Shown here piece after piece: positions 18,905-27,252 of a DNA stretch of 64,000 bases. The notes beneath the pieces are model-generated. The model saw only the letters and a list, made by a program, of their open reading frames with translations. It had not been told where the DNA came from and made no database searches. The stretch's first letter is position 1. Every line of letters begins with the position of its first letter. A program made the translations under genes and the position numbers. Origin of the DNA: Mycolicibacterium aichiense (GTDB lineage: Bacteria > Actinomycetota > Actinomycetes > Mycobacteriales > Mycobacteriaceae); contig NZ_AP022561.1 of the NCBI RefSeq assembly GCF_010726245.1, positions 2,294,001 to 2,358,000 of the forward strand, read 5' to 3'.

Positions 18905-19558
18905 GTGGGCCTGATTTTCCGGTTGGTCGAGCTGCTGCTCGTGATCGTGCCGCTGGCCGGTGCGATCTACGCCGCGGTCAAGGGCATCTCCGCGATCAGG
19001 CGGCAGAACGAGCCGGTGGCCGAGCCACCTGTCACGGTGCAGGACAGCACGAAAAGCCAAGCGGTGCAGTGGCGCACGATCACCCGGGTGATCGACGAAC
19101 ACAACCGGACCGACGCTCGCTGGCTGGAGTACGAACTCGATGCCGCCAAGCTTCTCGACTTCCCGGCGATGACCGACATGCGGGATCCGCTGACGGTGGC
19201 CTTCCACCGGGCCAAGTTGCGCGCCGAACTGGTGCGCCCCGGCAAGGCTGAGGACCTGCTCGACGATGTCGAGGCCGCGCGGCAGTATCTCGACGCCGTG
19301 GAGGCGTACGTGACCGCGTTCGAGGCTGCCGAGAACGAGGCAAAACGGCGCCGGCGCGCTGACTTCTCCCGCCAGGATCAGCAGCGGCTGACCCGTGCAC
19401 AGAGCCTGCTGCGGGTGGCGGCCGATCGCGGCGCCACCCCGCAGGAGCGTGAACGCGCCTACGACCTGGCCCGCGGCGAGCTCGACGGTCTGCTCGTGCT
19501 GCCGGACCGGACCACCGCGGCCCTCGAACGGGGAATCGCCGGGGAGCTCGACGACTGA
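18905..19558 (+). CDS. membrane-anchored helical protein, unknown function
   Basis: A 217-residue protein with one N-terminal membrane helix (residues 2-24, GLIFRLVELLLVIVPLAGAI) and a long, charged, mostly helical cytoplasmic part rich in Ala, Glu and Arg (for example AFEAAENEAKRRRRADFSRQ), with possible coiled coil between about 120 and 160. The last quarter (GATPQERERAYDLARGELDG) looks like a second helical hairpin. No family is recognised. GTG start at 18905, 20 bases after the reductase gene, so probably the same transcript. It ends 18 bases before the LexA box of the radical SAM gene. Confidence 0.75.
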   Translation: MGLIFRLVELLLVIVPLAGAIYAAVKGISAIRRQNEPVAEPPVTVQDSTKSQAVQWRTITRVIDEHNRTDARWLEYELDAAKLLDFPAMTDMRDPLTVAFHRAKLRAELVRPGKAEDLLDDVEAARQYLDAVEAYVTAFEAAENEAKRRRRADFSRQDQQRLTRAQSLLRVAADRGATPQERERAYDLARGELDGLLVLPDRTTAALERGIAGELDD

Positions 19559-19576
19559 CGCGCCATTGACAGATCA

Positions 19577-19592
19577 TCGAACGTGCGTTCGA
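19577..19592 (+). promoter_or_regulatory. perfect mycobacterial SOS (LexA) box
   Basis: TCGAAC-GTGC-GTTCGA exactly matches the mycobacterial LexA consensus TCGAAC-N4-GTTCGA, and the four-base centre GTGC is the only non-palindromic part. It ends eight bases before the ATG of the radical SAM gene, so LexA bound here would block its promoter. The M. tuberculosis counterpart Rv2578c is a known SOS-box gene. Confidence 0.92.
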
Positions 19593-19600
19593 ATAGAGCG

Positions 19601-20617
19601 ATGCGGTGGAGCGGCCAGGGGATAGCGGTCGACGACGGTGCGCTGCCCGGCTTGCAGCGCATCGGGTTCGTCCGCAGCGTCCGGACACCGCAATTCGAGG
19701 GCATCACGTTCCACGAGGTGCTGTGCAAGTCTGCGCTGAACAAGATTCCGGCCGCCTCGATGTTGCCGTTCACGTACACGGTGAACGGCTACCGAGGTTG
19801 TGCGCACGCCTGCCGATACTGCTTCGCCCGGCCCACCCACGAGTACCTCGAACTGGATCCCGGCGACGATTTCGATAGCGAGATCGTGGTGAAGACCAAC
19901 CTCGTCGAGGTGCTTCGGCGGGAGCTGGGCCGGCGGTCCTGGCGCCGGGAGACCGTGGCATTGGGCACCAACACCGATCCGTATCAACGGGCCGAGGGTC
20001 GCTACGCGCTCATGCCGGGCATCATCGGGGCGCTGGCGGACTCGGGCACGCCGATGTCGATCCTGACCAAGGGAACTCTGCTGCGCCGCGATCTCGACCT
20101 GATAGCGGATGCGGCGCAACAAGTTCCGGTATCAGTGGCGATCTCACTGGCCGTCGGTGACCCCGATCTGCACCGCGGCGTCGAGCCGGGAACACCGTCC
20201 CCGCAGGCGCGACTCGGCCTGATCGCCGCCGTCCGTGACGCCGGGCTGGACTGCCACGTGATGGTCGCACCCGTGCTGCCGTATCTGACCGACTCCGCCG
20301 AGCATCTCGACGGCCTGCTGGGTGCGATCGCCGAGGCCGGGGCCACCGGCGCGACGGTGTTCGGTCTGCACCTGCGCAGCTCGACCAGGGGAGTGTTCAT
20401 GAGCTGGCTCGCGCGGTCGCATCCCGAACTCGTGGCGCCGTATCGCGAGTTGTACCGGCGCGGGGCCTACCTTCCGGCCGACTACCGGGAGATGTTGCGG
20501 CAGAGGGCCGCACCGCTGGTCGCCAAGTACAAGCTCGGCGGTGATCGCCGGTTGTTCACTCCGCCCACTCCACCGGAGCCGTCGGCCCTGCCGGAGCCGC
20601 AGCCGACGCTGTTCTGA
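19601..20617 (+). CDS. radical SAM protein, SplB-like (Rv2578c family), SOS-regulated
   Basis: A 338-residue radical SAM enzyme with the 4Fe-4S cluster motif CAHACRYC (Cys67, Cys71, Cys74) in the context NGYRGCAHACRYCFARPTHEYL, followed by a TIM-barrel-type domain with TVALGTNTDPYQRAEGRY and GTLLRRDLDLIADAA. It belongs to the COG1533 group that includes spore photoproduct lyase (SplB), a DNA repair enzyme, although the substrate of this mycobacterial branch is unknown. The ATG at 19601 (MRWSGQ) matches the start of Rv2578c; an earlier codon at 19583 would fall inside the LexA box. The perfect LexA box just upstream predicts induction by DNA damage. Confidence 0.92.
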   Translation: MRWSGQGIAVDDGALPGLQRIGFVRSVRTPQFEGITFHEVLCKSALNKIPAASMLPFTYTVNGYRGCAHACRYCFARPTHEYLELDPGDDFDSEIVVKTNLVEVLRRELGRRSWRRETVALGTNTDPYQRAEGRYALMPGIIGALADSGTPMSILTKGTLLRRDLDLIADAAQQVPVSVAISLAVGDPDLHRGVEPGTPSPQARLGLIAAVRDAGLDCHVMVAPVLPYLTDSAEHLDGLLGAIAEAGATGATVFGLHLRSSTRGVFMSWLARSHPELVAPYRELYRRGAYLPADYREMLRQRAAPLVAKYKLGGDRRLFTPPTPPEPSALPEPQPTLF

Positions 20618-20635
20618 CGCAGGTACGGTTACTCC

Positions 20636-21925
20636 GTGGCGCACCGAGTACTTGCCGCCGGATGTGGGCCATTGCTCGTCGAGGACGACGGCCTGCGCGT
20701 GTCCGCGCACGGGATCGTCTACGCAACCGCCGAACGGTTCGCCGCACCCGTCCTGGCGCCGCCGCACCGCGACGCCCACGATGCGACTCGCCGCGGTCCG
20801 GCATGTCCCCAGCTGCCCTCCCGACTGGATTTCGTCACCGGCCCCGTCATCGACGGTCTGGCACAGAGCGAGGCGTGCCAGGTACTCAGCATCACGGCGC
20901 CCAGCGACGCCCACCACCTTCCGGTGATGGTGTGGTTTCACGGTGGGGCGTACATGTCGGGTAGTGGCGAGGCGCCCAAGTACGACCCCGATCTCCTGGT
21001 CGCCGAGGGACGCGTTGTCGTCGTCAGAGTCAGTTACCGCCTCGGCATCTTCGGCTATCTCAACCCCCGTGCCGACGCGGATGCGAACCTGGGCCTGCGG
21101 GACCAGATCGCCGCGCTGCAATGGGTCCAGCAACACATCGCAGATTTCGGCGGGGATCCATCGCGGGTAACGATTTTCGGCCAGTCAGCCGGTGGCGACT
21201 CGGTTTTCAACCTGATCCTCAGCTCGGAGACGACCGGCTTGTTCGCTCGGGCCATCATCCAGAGCGCACCCCTCGGTCTGCGTGACGGGAGAGAGTCGAT
21301 GACCGCGGCGATGCGTGTTGCCGTGGCCGATGCGCTCGGCGGTGTCGCCGCCGAGGACGCCGGCGTCGAGAATCTGCTCGACGCTCAAACCGCTGCTGTG
21401 GCAGCCGCACAGAGCTTCGGGTTGTGTGGTGGACTACCGTTCGCGCCGATCGCGGGCCTGGAGCCACTGCCCGCCGCGGCGGACGCGCCACGCCGACTCG
21501 CCGAAATAGCGCCGCGCATAGAGATACTCGTGGGCTACACGCACGATGACGCGCGCCCGTTCCTGGCGACGAACCCGCGTACCCGAAAGCTCCAACGGCT
21601 CGGCCTGACCCGGCCCGTCGGCGCCGTTATGACGCGGCGGATCTTCGGTGCGCCCACGCTCGGACTAGCCGACACTTGGAAATCGAACGGCGGCAACTCC
21701 GCAACGTACAGCGTCGACTGGTCGCCGCCAGGCGCGCCACTGGGCGCGTGTCACTGTATCGAGCTGCCGCTGTTGTTCGCTTCGCCGGCGTGGACCGATG
21801 CGCCGATGCTCGGCTCGGCTCCCCACGACATCGACACGAATCTGGCGCGGAGGGTTCGCGGCTTATGGTCCGCCTTTGCCCACGCCGGCGTCGCAGGCCT
21901 CGGGACGTCGAATCTCCGACTGTGA
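20636..21925 (+). CDS. type B carboxylesterase
   Basis: A 429-residue alpha/beta hydrolase of the carboxylesterase type B family. It has the oxyanion-hole motif HGGAY (residues 102-106), RVSYRLGIFGYL, the block LGLRDQIAALQWVQQHIADFGGDP, and the nucleophile elbow GQSAGG with Ser184. The catalytic histidine is probably the one in the C-terminal LGACHCIELP segment. It should hydrolyse carboxylic esters. No signal peptide, so cytosolic. GTG start 20636 with 18 bases after the radical SAM stop suggests it may be read through from the SOS-controlled transcript. A second, only distantly similar type B esterase occurs at 28859. Confidence 0.88.
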   Translation: MAHRVLAAGCGPLLVEDDGLRVSAHGIVYATAERFAAPVLAPPHRDAHDATRRGPACPQLPSRLDFVTGPVIDGLAQSEACQVLSITAPSDAHHLPVMVWFHGGAYMSGSGEAPKYDPDLLVAEGRVVVVRVSYRLGIFGYLNPRADADANLGLRDQIAALQWVQQHIADFGGDPSRVTIFGQSAGGDSVFNLILSSETTGLFARAIIQSAPLGLRDGRESMTAAMRVAVADALGGVAAEDAGVENLLDAQTAAVAAAQSFGLCGGLPFAPIAGLEPLPAAADAPRRLAEIAPRIEILVGYTHDDARPFLATNPRTRKLQRLGLTRPVGAVMTRRIFGAPTLGLADTWKSNGGNSATYSVDWSPPGAPLGACHCIELPLLFASPAWTDAPMLGSAPHDIDTNLARRVRGLWSAFAHAGVAGLGTSNLRL

Positions 21926-21935
21926 GCTTCGGTGC

Positions 21936-23195
21936 CTAGGTCCGGCCGCGCTTGACCTGATTGAACGGCACACCCTTGTCGGCGGCCAGTTCGCGGGGGA
22001 ACCCGAGGATGCGCTCGGCGATCACGTTGCGAGCCATCTCGCTGCTACCGCCGCCGAGCGAGCCGGTCTGCCGCGACAGATACCGCACCCCGATATCGGC
22101 CAGGTCGGAGGACTCCCCGCCCTCGTCGACGACACCGGCGGTGCCGGCGAGCGCCAGCGCGGTGTCGACCTCGAGTTCGGTGGTCTCGGCGTGGAACAGC
22201 CGAATCAAGGTGCCGGCGTTCGGCGGTAGCGAGCCGTTGCCGATCGCTCGCCCGACATGGTCGATCAGCTGTTCCTTGACGGTGCGCCGGACCAGCGCAC
22301 GCCCGGCGCGCTCCTGAGCGGCCGGATCGTCGGCCTGTCCGGTGCGCTCGATCAGTCCGATGTGGTCGGGCGGCATTTCGCTGGCGTTCTCCGCGCCGAT
22401 ACCGCTGGCGAACTCCGATCCGCCGCCGACGGCGCGACGTTCGTGAAACAGCTGGCGGGACGCCACTTCCCAGCCGTTGTTGACCTCGCCGACCACGGCG
22501 TCATCGCCCAGCTCCAGGCCGTCGAAGAACTCTTCACAGAACTCTTCGTTGCCGTTGACCTCTTTGATCCGGCGCATCGTGATGCCGGGGGAGTTCAACG
22601 GGACCAGGAACATGGTCAGACCCTCGTGCTTGGGCACAGTCCAGTCGGTCCGGGCCAGCATCAGGCCGTAGTCGGCGGCGAAGGCGCTGGTGCTCCAGGT
22701 CTTGGCGCCGTTGACGACCCAGGTGTCACCACGGCGATCGGCACGCGTGATCACGCCGGCCAGATCGGAGCCTCCGCTCGGTTCGCTCAGCAGCTGGCAG
22801 AGGATCTCGTCACCGCGGATGGCCGCCGAAATGCGTTCGCGTTTCTGGTTTTCGGTCCCCATGTCCAAGATGGTCGCAGCGCAGATCGTGAAGGTCGGCA
22901 CATTGAGGATCAGCGGCATCTCGTAGCCGCGACACTCGGCGTCGAACGCCTTCTGATACGCGTGATCCAGACCCAGCCCGCCGTATTCACGGGGGAAGCA
23001 GATACCGGCGAACCCGCCCTCGTACAACCGCTTCTGGAGTTCCTTGGCGTGATCCCAGGAGGCTTGCTCGGCGCGCACCGAGAATGGCGGATGATCGGGA
23101 TCGATGGTCGGCATGTTCTCGGCCAGCCAGGCGCGTGCCCTGGCGGCGAAATCGGCGACGGATTCGGTGGCAGTGGAGATCGTGGTTTCGGTCAT
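21936..23195 (-). CDS. acyl-CoA dehydrogenase (FadE family), larger subunit of a pair
   Basis: A 419-residue flavoprotein of the acyl-CoA dehydrogenase family. N-terminal helical domain, FAD-binding beta domain with LSEPSGGSDLAGV and NGAKTWSTSAF, and C-terminal helical domain ending with GGGSSEMARNVIAERILGFPR. It should oxidise an acyl-CoA to the enoyl-CoA with FAD. The start ATG 23195 follows a strong AAAGGAGGTG. Its start overlaps the stop of the next acyl-CoA dehydrogenase gene (ATGA), and mycobacterial FadE pairs translated in this way commonly form alpha2beta2 heterotetramers acting on bulky substrates such as steroid side chains; that is inferred here. Last gene of a three-gene operon with an amidohydrolase. 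Confidence 0.88.
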   Translation of the reverse strand: MTETTISTATESVADFAARARAWLAENMPTIDPDHPPFSVRAEQASWDHAKELQKRLYEGGFAGICFPREYGGLGLDHAYQKAFDAECRGYEMPLILNVPTFTICAATILDMGTENQKRERISAAIRGDEILCQLLSEPSGGSDLAGVITRADRRGDTWVVNGAKTWSTSAFAADYGLMLARTDWTVPKHEGLTMFLVPLNSPGITMRRIKEVNGNEEFCEEFFDGLELGDDAVVGEVNNGWEVASRQLFHERRAVGGGSEFASGIGAENASEMPPDHIGLIERTGQADDPAAQERAGRALVRRTVKEQLIDHVGRAIGNGSLPPNAGTLIRLFHAETTELEVDTALALAGTAGVVDEGGESSDLADIGVRYLSRQTGSLGGGSSEMARNVIAERILGFPRELAADKGVPFNQVKRGRT

Positions 23196-24325
23196 GCCGA
23201 CACCTCCTTTTGGCCCGCGCTCAACGCATACACCGCACGGTGGTGCTCCTCCGGCGAACCATACAGCGCGCGGTACAACGCAGCACGGCGCAGGAACAAA
23301 TGCAGGTCGTGTTCCCACGTGACGCCGATGCCGCCATGCAGCTGCACGCAATCCTGCAGCATCACCGGGGCGCGTTCGGCCACATAGGCTTTGGCCACGC
23401 TGACCAGGAGGGCGGCGTCATCCGATCGCTGCGACACCGCGGCCACCGCGCCCGCCGTCGTCGCCCGGCACGCCTCGAACCACATCTTCATGTCCGCGAG
23501 CCGATGCTTGAGTGCCTGATAGGAGGCCAGCGGTCTGCCGAAACTGTGGCGATCGAACATCCACTGCGTCGTCATCGCCAGCACGGTCTCCAGGATCCCG
23601 ACGATCTCTGCGCACTGCAGCACCAGCGCGACCTGCCGCTGCCGCTCGATGATCGCCGGGGTCTGCGCGGCATCGCCGACCACCGCGGACTCGTCGACCT
23701 CGCCCCCGTCGAATTGCACTCGGGCGTAACGCTTCACCATGTCGACCGAACGTTGCTCGGTGACTACTGCGCGGTCGGCGGGAACGAGGAACTGGCGAGG
23801 ACTGCCGTCGAGGTCGGCGACCACCAGGAAGACGGCCGCGTCGGTGCCCGCCTCGACACGGTCCTTCACCCCGTCGATGCGGTAACCGGATCCGGTACGC
23901 GTCGCGGTGACACCGGGCTGCAGCGGGCTCAGCGGCAGGCCTGGTTCGTAGACCGCCCACGACGCCACCAGTTCACCGGACACCAGCGCGTCGATGGTGT
24001 CGCCGTGTCCTTCCGGGGCCTCGACCAGACCTGCGAGTACGACGCTGACCGGATGCAGCGGACCGGGTGCCACGCTGTGCCCGATCTGCTCGGCCACCAA
24101 CGCCAGATCGGCCACACCGTCGCCCGAAACACTGCCGCCGCCAAGATCTTCGGGGACCAGCAGGCTGGCCCAGCCCAGCTCGGCTGCGCGCTGCCACCAG
24201 GCGCCGTCGAACGAGGTATCCGCGGCGTGCAGTTCACGCACCCGGGTCAGCGACGCCTCCTTCTCCAGGAAGGCCTGCGTCGTCGATGCGAACAGCATCT
24301 GTTCGGGATTGGCGATTCCTGTCAT
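23192..24325 (-). CDS. acyl-CoA dehydrogenase (FadE family), smaller subunit of a pair
   Basis: A 377-residue acyl-CoA dehydrogenase family protein. It carries the N-terminal LGWASLLVPEDLGGG, and C-terminal FGRPLASYQALKHRLADMKM and QLHGGIGVTWEHDLHLFLRRA, but its central FAD/substrate region is less conserved than in the neighbour, as often seen in the non-catalytic or partial-site subunit of heteromeric FadE pairs. It overlaps both neighbours by four bases (ATGA at 23192 and at 24322). It would act with 21936-23195 as one enzyme. The substrate is unknown; the amidohydrolase upstream suggests degradation of a cyclic or aromatic carboxylic acid. Confidence 0.86.
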   Translation of the reverse strand: MTGIANPEQMLFASTTQAFLEKEASLTRVRELHAADTSFDGAWWQRAAELGWASLLVPEDLGGGSVSGDGVADLALVAEQIGHSVAPGPLHPVSVVLAGLVEAPEGHGDTIDALVSGELVASWAVYEPGLPLSPLQPGVTATRTGSGYRIDGVKDRVEAGTDAAVFLVVADLDGSPRQFLVPADRAVVTEQRSVDMVKRYARVQFDGGEVDESAVVGDAAQTPAIIERQRQVALVLQCAEIVGILETVLAMTTQWMFDRHSFGRPLASYQALKHRLADMKMWFEACRATTAGAVAAVSQRSDDAALLVSVAKAYVAERAPVMLQDCVQLHGGIGVTWEHDLHLFLRRAALYRALYGSPEEHHRAVYALSAGQKEVSA

Positions 24326-25551
24326 GCGATGACAAGCGCGGGGACGTCGGGCTTGTGGACCGAGACGTTGGGCACGTTGAACAGGTCGACCAGGTTGCCG
24401 CCCATCACCTTTCGCTGCTCTTCCTCGGTCAGGCCCTGCGCTTGCAGGTCGTCGACCAGGTTGATCGGATCGGCGAGGCCTTCGGGATGCGGCCAGTCCG
24501 AGCCGAAGATGATGCGGTCGACACCGCACAGCTCCGACATCTTCTTGAAGTCGTCCTCCCAGAACGGGGCCACGTAGACGGCCCGCTTGAACGCCTCGAT
24601 CGGGTCTTCGGGAAACTCTTGCGGCATCTTCGAATACACGTCTTTGAATTGGTAGAACAGGTAGGGCACCCACGACGCACCGTTCTCGATCGACAGGATG
24701 CGCAGGTCCGGGTTGCGGGTCAGCGCACCGTGGCACACCAGCGCCGCCATGGTGTCCTCGATGGGCCGCTTGCCCATCGACACCATCCGGAATGCCGTCG
24801 GCTTGAACGGCAGGAACTCGTCGGCGGGCTCCCAGTCGTTGAGGTAGGCGGCGTAGCCACTGTCCGAGGCGTGCATGCAGACCGGGATGCCGGCCTTGAC
24901 GCAGGCGTCCCAGAACGGATCGAACTCCGGCAGCCCGAGCGAGCGGGTTCCGCGGTAGCCGGGCACCGGGGCGGGCCGCACCAGCACGGTTTTGGCGCCA
25001 CGCTCCAGACACCATTCGAGTTCTTCGAGCGCGCGGTCGACGACGGCCAGGTCGATGACCGGGGTGGAGAAGATCCGGCCCTCGTAGTTGAACTGCCACG
25101 TCTCATACATCCACTGGTTCAGCGCGTGGATGATGTCGAGGATCAGGTCCGGGTCGTCCTTGAGGCGTTCCTCGACCAGGCTGGCCAGGGTCGGGAACAT
25201 GATCGTGTAGTCCAGGCCCAGCCCGTCGAGCACCTCGAGGCGTGCCTCGGGATTGCGGAACGCGGGGATGGCCTTCATCGGCTTGCCCATGATCTCGCGG
25301 AAACTCTTTCCGCCGCTGCCGTGCTTGAAGTACTCCTCCTGCGCGCCCGGGCGGGCGACGACCTCGAAGGTCGGGTTGGGGATGTAGTCGCTGATCGTAT
25401 TGCGCACCACGATCTTGGTGCGGCCGTGGACGTCGATGTAGTCGATGACGCCCTTGCGGTTGTCCGGCAGGAATTGCGTCAGCGCTTCCTTCGGCTCGTA
25501 AAAGTGATTGTCGGCGTCGAACACGGGATAGGGAAGCTCGCGCGAGGGCAT
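24322..25551 (-). CDS. amidohydrolase family (amidohydrolase_2) metal-dependent hydrolase
   Basis: A 409-residue TIM-barrel protein. The first-strand metal motif appears as VFDADNHFYE (DxxxH-like, with a DADNH variant), then VCMHASDSGYAAY and a late GSDWPHPEG that supplies the active-site Asp. It belongs to the group with aminocarboxymuconate-semialdehyde decarboxylase and related decarboxylases or hydrolases. Start ATG 25551 follows GGAGG; an upstream extension to 25632 lacks an RBS. It is the first gene of an operon with the two acyl-CoA dehydrogenases, and the promoter region carries a motif shared with the TetR/thioesterase promoter. Substrate unknown. Confidence 0.85.
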   Translation of the reverse strand: MPSRELPYPVFDADNHFYEPKEALTQFLPDNRKGVIDYIDVHGRTKIVVRNTISDYIPNPTFEVVARPGAQEEYFKHGSGGKSFREIMGKPMKAIPAFRNPEARLEVLDGLGLDYTIMFPTLASLVEERLKDDPDLILDIIHALNQWMYETWQFNYEGRIFSTPVIDLAVVDRALEELEWCLERGAKTVLVRPAPVPGYRGTRSLGLPEFDPFWDACVKAGIPVCMHASDSGYAAYLNDWEPADEFLPFKPTAFRMVSMGKRPIEDTMAALVCHGALTRNPDLRILSIENGASWVPYLFYQFKDVYSKMPQEFPEDPIEAFKRAVYVAPFWEDDFKKMSELCGVDRIIFGSDWPHPEGLADPINLVDDLQAQGLTEEEQRKVMGGNLVDLFNVPNVSVHKPDVPALVIA

Positions 25552-25584
25552 GTCCGCCTCCAGAGAGTCTGATTGGTCGATAAC

Positions 25585-25599
25585 GGTAATGACGTTACC
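25585..25599. promoter_or_regulatory. putative TetR operator upstream of the amidohydrolase/FadE operon
   Basis: GGTAATGACGTTACC is an inverted repeat (GGTAA and TTACC around TGACG), 34 bases before the amidohydrolase start. Its right 12 bases, AATGACGTTACC (25588-25599), are repeated exactly at 26314-26325 in the TetR/thioesterase divergent region. The shared motif next to a TetR gene suggests its binding site. Confidence 0.6.
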
Positions 25600-25658
25600 A
25601 CGACGGTACGCGGGCCGACAGGTTGGTCGCAAAAGGGCGGTCTAGCAGCGAAGACGTG

Positions 25659-26279
25659 TCAGGGCAGCAGGCCGCGGACACAGAATTCGTATATGTGCTC
25701 GCCGTCGATCGGCACGCCGTTGAGTTCGGCCCCCAGGCTGCGCAGCCGCATCGCTCCGAGCACCGCCTGCATGATCAACGCCGCGGTGGTCTCGACTTCC
25801 AGGCCGGGCCGGAAGCTGCCCTCGTCGATCCCTCGGTTGAGAATTTCACCGATCAACTCGTGTAGCGGCGAGAGCACCCGGGCATACTCCCGCGGCAGCG
25901 ACTCGGCGAGGTGGTCGTTGTAGTAGGTCAGACCGCGGTTGATGCTGTCCTGCTTGGTGGATTCGGCCGGCGTGCAGATCCGGTCGATCAGCACGCGCAT
26001 TGCCTCGGCGGCCGGCAATGCATCGGTCTCGGTGCGCCAGTGCCTGGTCGACTCGGCCATGATCGTGTCGATCAATGCCAGTAGCAACTCATCCTTGGTG
26101 GAAAAGTGCTGGTAGAAGGAACGCAACGACGTCTTTGAGCGCTCCACGACCTCGAGGACGGTGAAGTCGGTGCGGCCCGTCTCGGCCAGGATCGACAGCG
26201 CTGAGCGCATGAAGCGGCTCTCCCGGGAGTCCGGATCGGCGCGTACCGCCTCGGGCGATCGTTCGTTGGCCTTGGCCAT
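25659..26279 (-). CDS. TetR family transcriptional regulator
   Basis: A 206-residue regulator with an N-terminal TetR helix-turn-helix (about residues 24-70, RSALSILAETGRTDFTVLEVVERSKTS with RSFYQHFSTKDELL) and a C-terminal ligand-binding helical domain. It lies between the amidohydrolase/FadE operon and the divergent thioesterase gene. The same 12-base motif occurs in the promoter regions on both sides, so this protein probably represses both units and itself, with an acyl-CoA or pathway intermediate as inducer. That is inference. The 107-base gap 25552-25658 holds the promoter of the amidohydrolase operon. Confidence 0.9.
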   Translation of the reverse strand: MAKANERSPEAVRADPDSRESRFMRSALSILAETGRTDFTVLEVVERSKTSLRSFYQHFSTKDELLLALIDTIMAESTRHWRTETDALPAAEAMRVLIDRICTPAESTKQDSINRGLTYYNDHLAESLPREYARVLSPLHELIGEILNRGIDEGSFRPGLEVETTAALIMQAVLGAMRLRSLGAELNGVPIDGEHIYEFCVRGLLP

Positions 26280-26313
26280 CGGGTCAGCTTATCGGTCGGG
26301 TTACAGTGACGAG

Positions 26314-26325
26314 AATGACGTTACC
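26314..26325. promoter_or_regulatory. putative TetR operator in the TetR/thioesterase divergent region
   Basis: AATGACGTTACC, identical to the right half of the site at 25585-25599, lies in the 75-base region between the divergent TetR (start 26279) and thioesterase (start 26355) genes. The left half is degenerate (GAGAA in place of GGTAA). A partly similar word GTTACAGTG lies just to its left at 26300-26308. Confidence 0.55.
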
Positions 26326-26354
26326 GTCTTGGAATGCGACAAGGTGAGGAACAC

Positions 26355-27245
26355 ATGACTGCGAATTCCGGGGAAGCCGCTGAGAACCCGTGGACGGTGA
26401 CGCGGCTGCTCGAACTCTTCGACGTACAAGCCGACAGCCAGGATCGCTACATCGCCCCGACCGGCATCGCCGACGCCGACGATCGACAGGTCGTCGAGGG
26501 TACCCAGGTGCTCGCCCAGGTGATCGTCGCGGCCGCAAAACGGTTCGGCGGCAAGTCGATTCGCTCGGTCCACAGTGTCTTCGCCCGCGCGGTCCTGGTG
26601 GGACCGCCGGTCATCCTCGACATCGACGTCGTTTCCGAGGGCCGCTCGACGGCCTCGGCGATCATCACCGCGTCGCAGAACGACAAGCGCTGCATGACGT
26701 TCACGGTGCTGGCCGACGTGCCCACCCCGGACGTGATCCGCCACCAGCTGCCGCGTCCGCAGGTGGCGGGGCCCGATGAGTCCAACGTGTGCGAAATGCC
26801 CATGGACGGAAGGCAAGTCAAGCTCGTCGACGTCATCGACATCAACAGCCCCGACGAGGTCGGGCCGCCGGAGGTCTACGCGTGGCTGCACTACGACCCC
26901 ATTCCGGCTCGCGACGATCTGGCCAAGGCCCTGATCGCCTACTTCACCGGGCATCTCGGCATCTCGACAACCATGCGCGCACACGTTGGCATCGGCACCG
27001 CGCAGTCGCACTTCACGGTGTCGACCGCGCCGATGACGGTCACGGTCAGCTTCCACGAGCCGGTGAGCTGGACCGGCTGGCTGCTCTACACCCACGAAAG
27101 CACCCAGGTGGGGGCCGGCATGTCCTACATCCGCGGCGCGGTGCACACCGAGGACGGTGAGCTGATCGCGTCCTTCACCCAGGACGCGTTGATCCGGCCG
27201 CTTCGGACCTCCGACAACGCGATCGCCGCCGAAGCCCGGATCTAG
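26355..27245 (+). CDS. acyl-CoA thioesterase, TesB-like double-hotdog protein
   Basis: A 296-residue protein with two hotdog domains in tandem (about residues 20-130 and 160-285), as in acyl-CoA thioesterase II. The first ends its helix with IRSVHSVFARAVLVGPPVILDIDVVS, and the second carries MRAHVGIGTAQSHFTVSTAP and a final SFTQDALIRP, where the conserved Asp-Gln/Thr active-site segment would lie. It would release free acid and CoA from an acyl-CoA, perhaps as an overflow valve for the neighbouring FadE pathway. Start ATG 26355 has AAGGTGAGGA upstream. Divergent from TetR. Confidence 0.82.
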   Translation: MTANSGEAAENPWTVTRLLELFDVQADSQDRYIAPTGIADADDRQVVEGTQVLAQVIVAAAKRFGGKSIRSVHSVFARAVLVGPPVILDIDVVSEGRSTASAIITASQNDKRCMTFTVLADVPTPDVIRHQLPRPQVAGPDESNVCEMPMDGRQVKLVDVIDINSPDEVGPPEVYAWLHYDPIPARDDLAKALIAYFTGHLGISTTMRAHVGIGTAQSHFTVSTAPMTVTVSFHEPVSWTGWLLYTHESTQVGAGMSYIRGAVHTEDGELIASFTQDALIRPLRTSDNAIAAEARI

Positions 27246-27252
27246 CGCTGCG

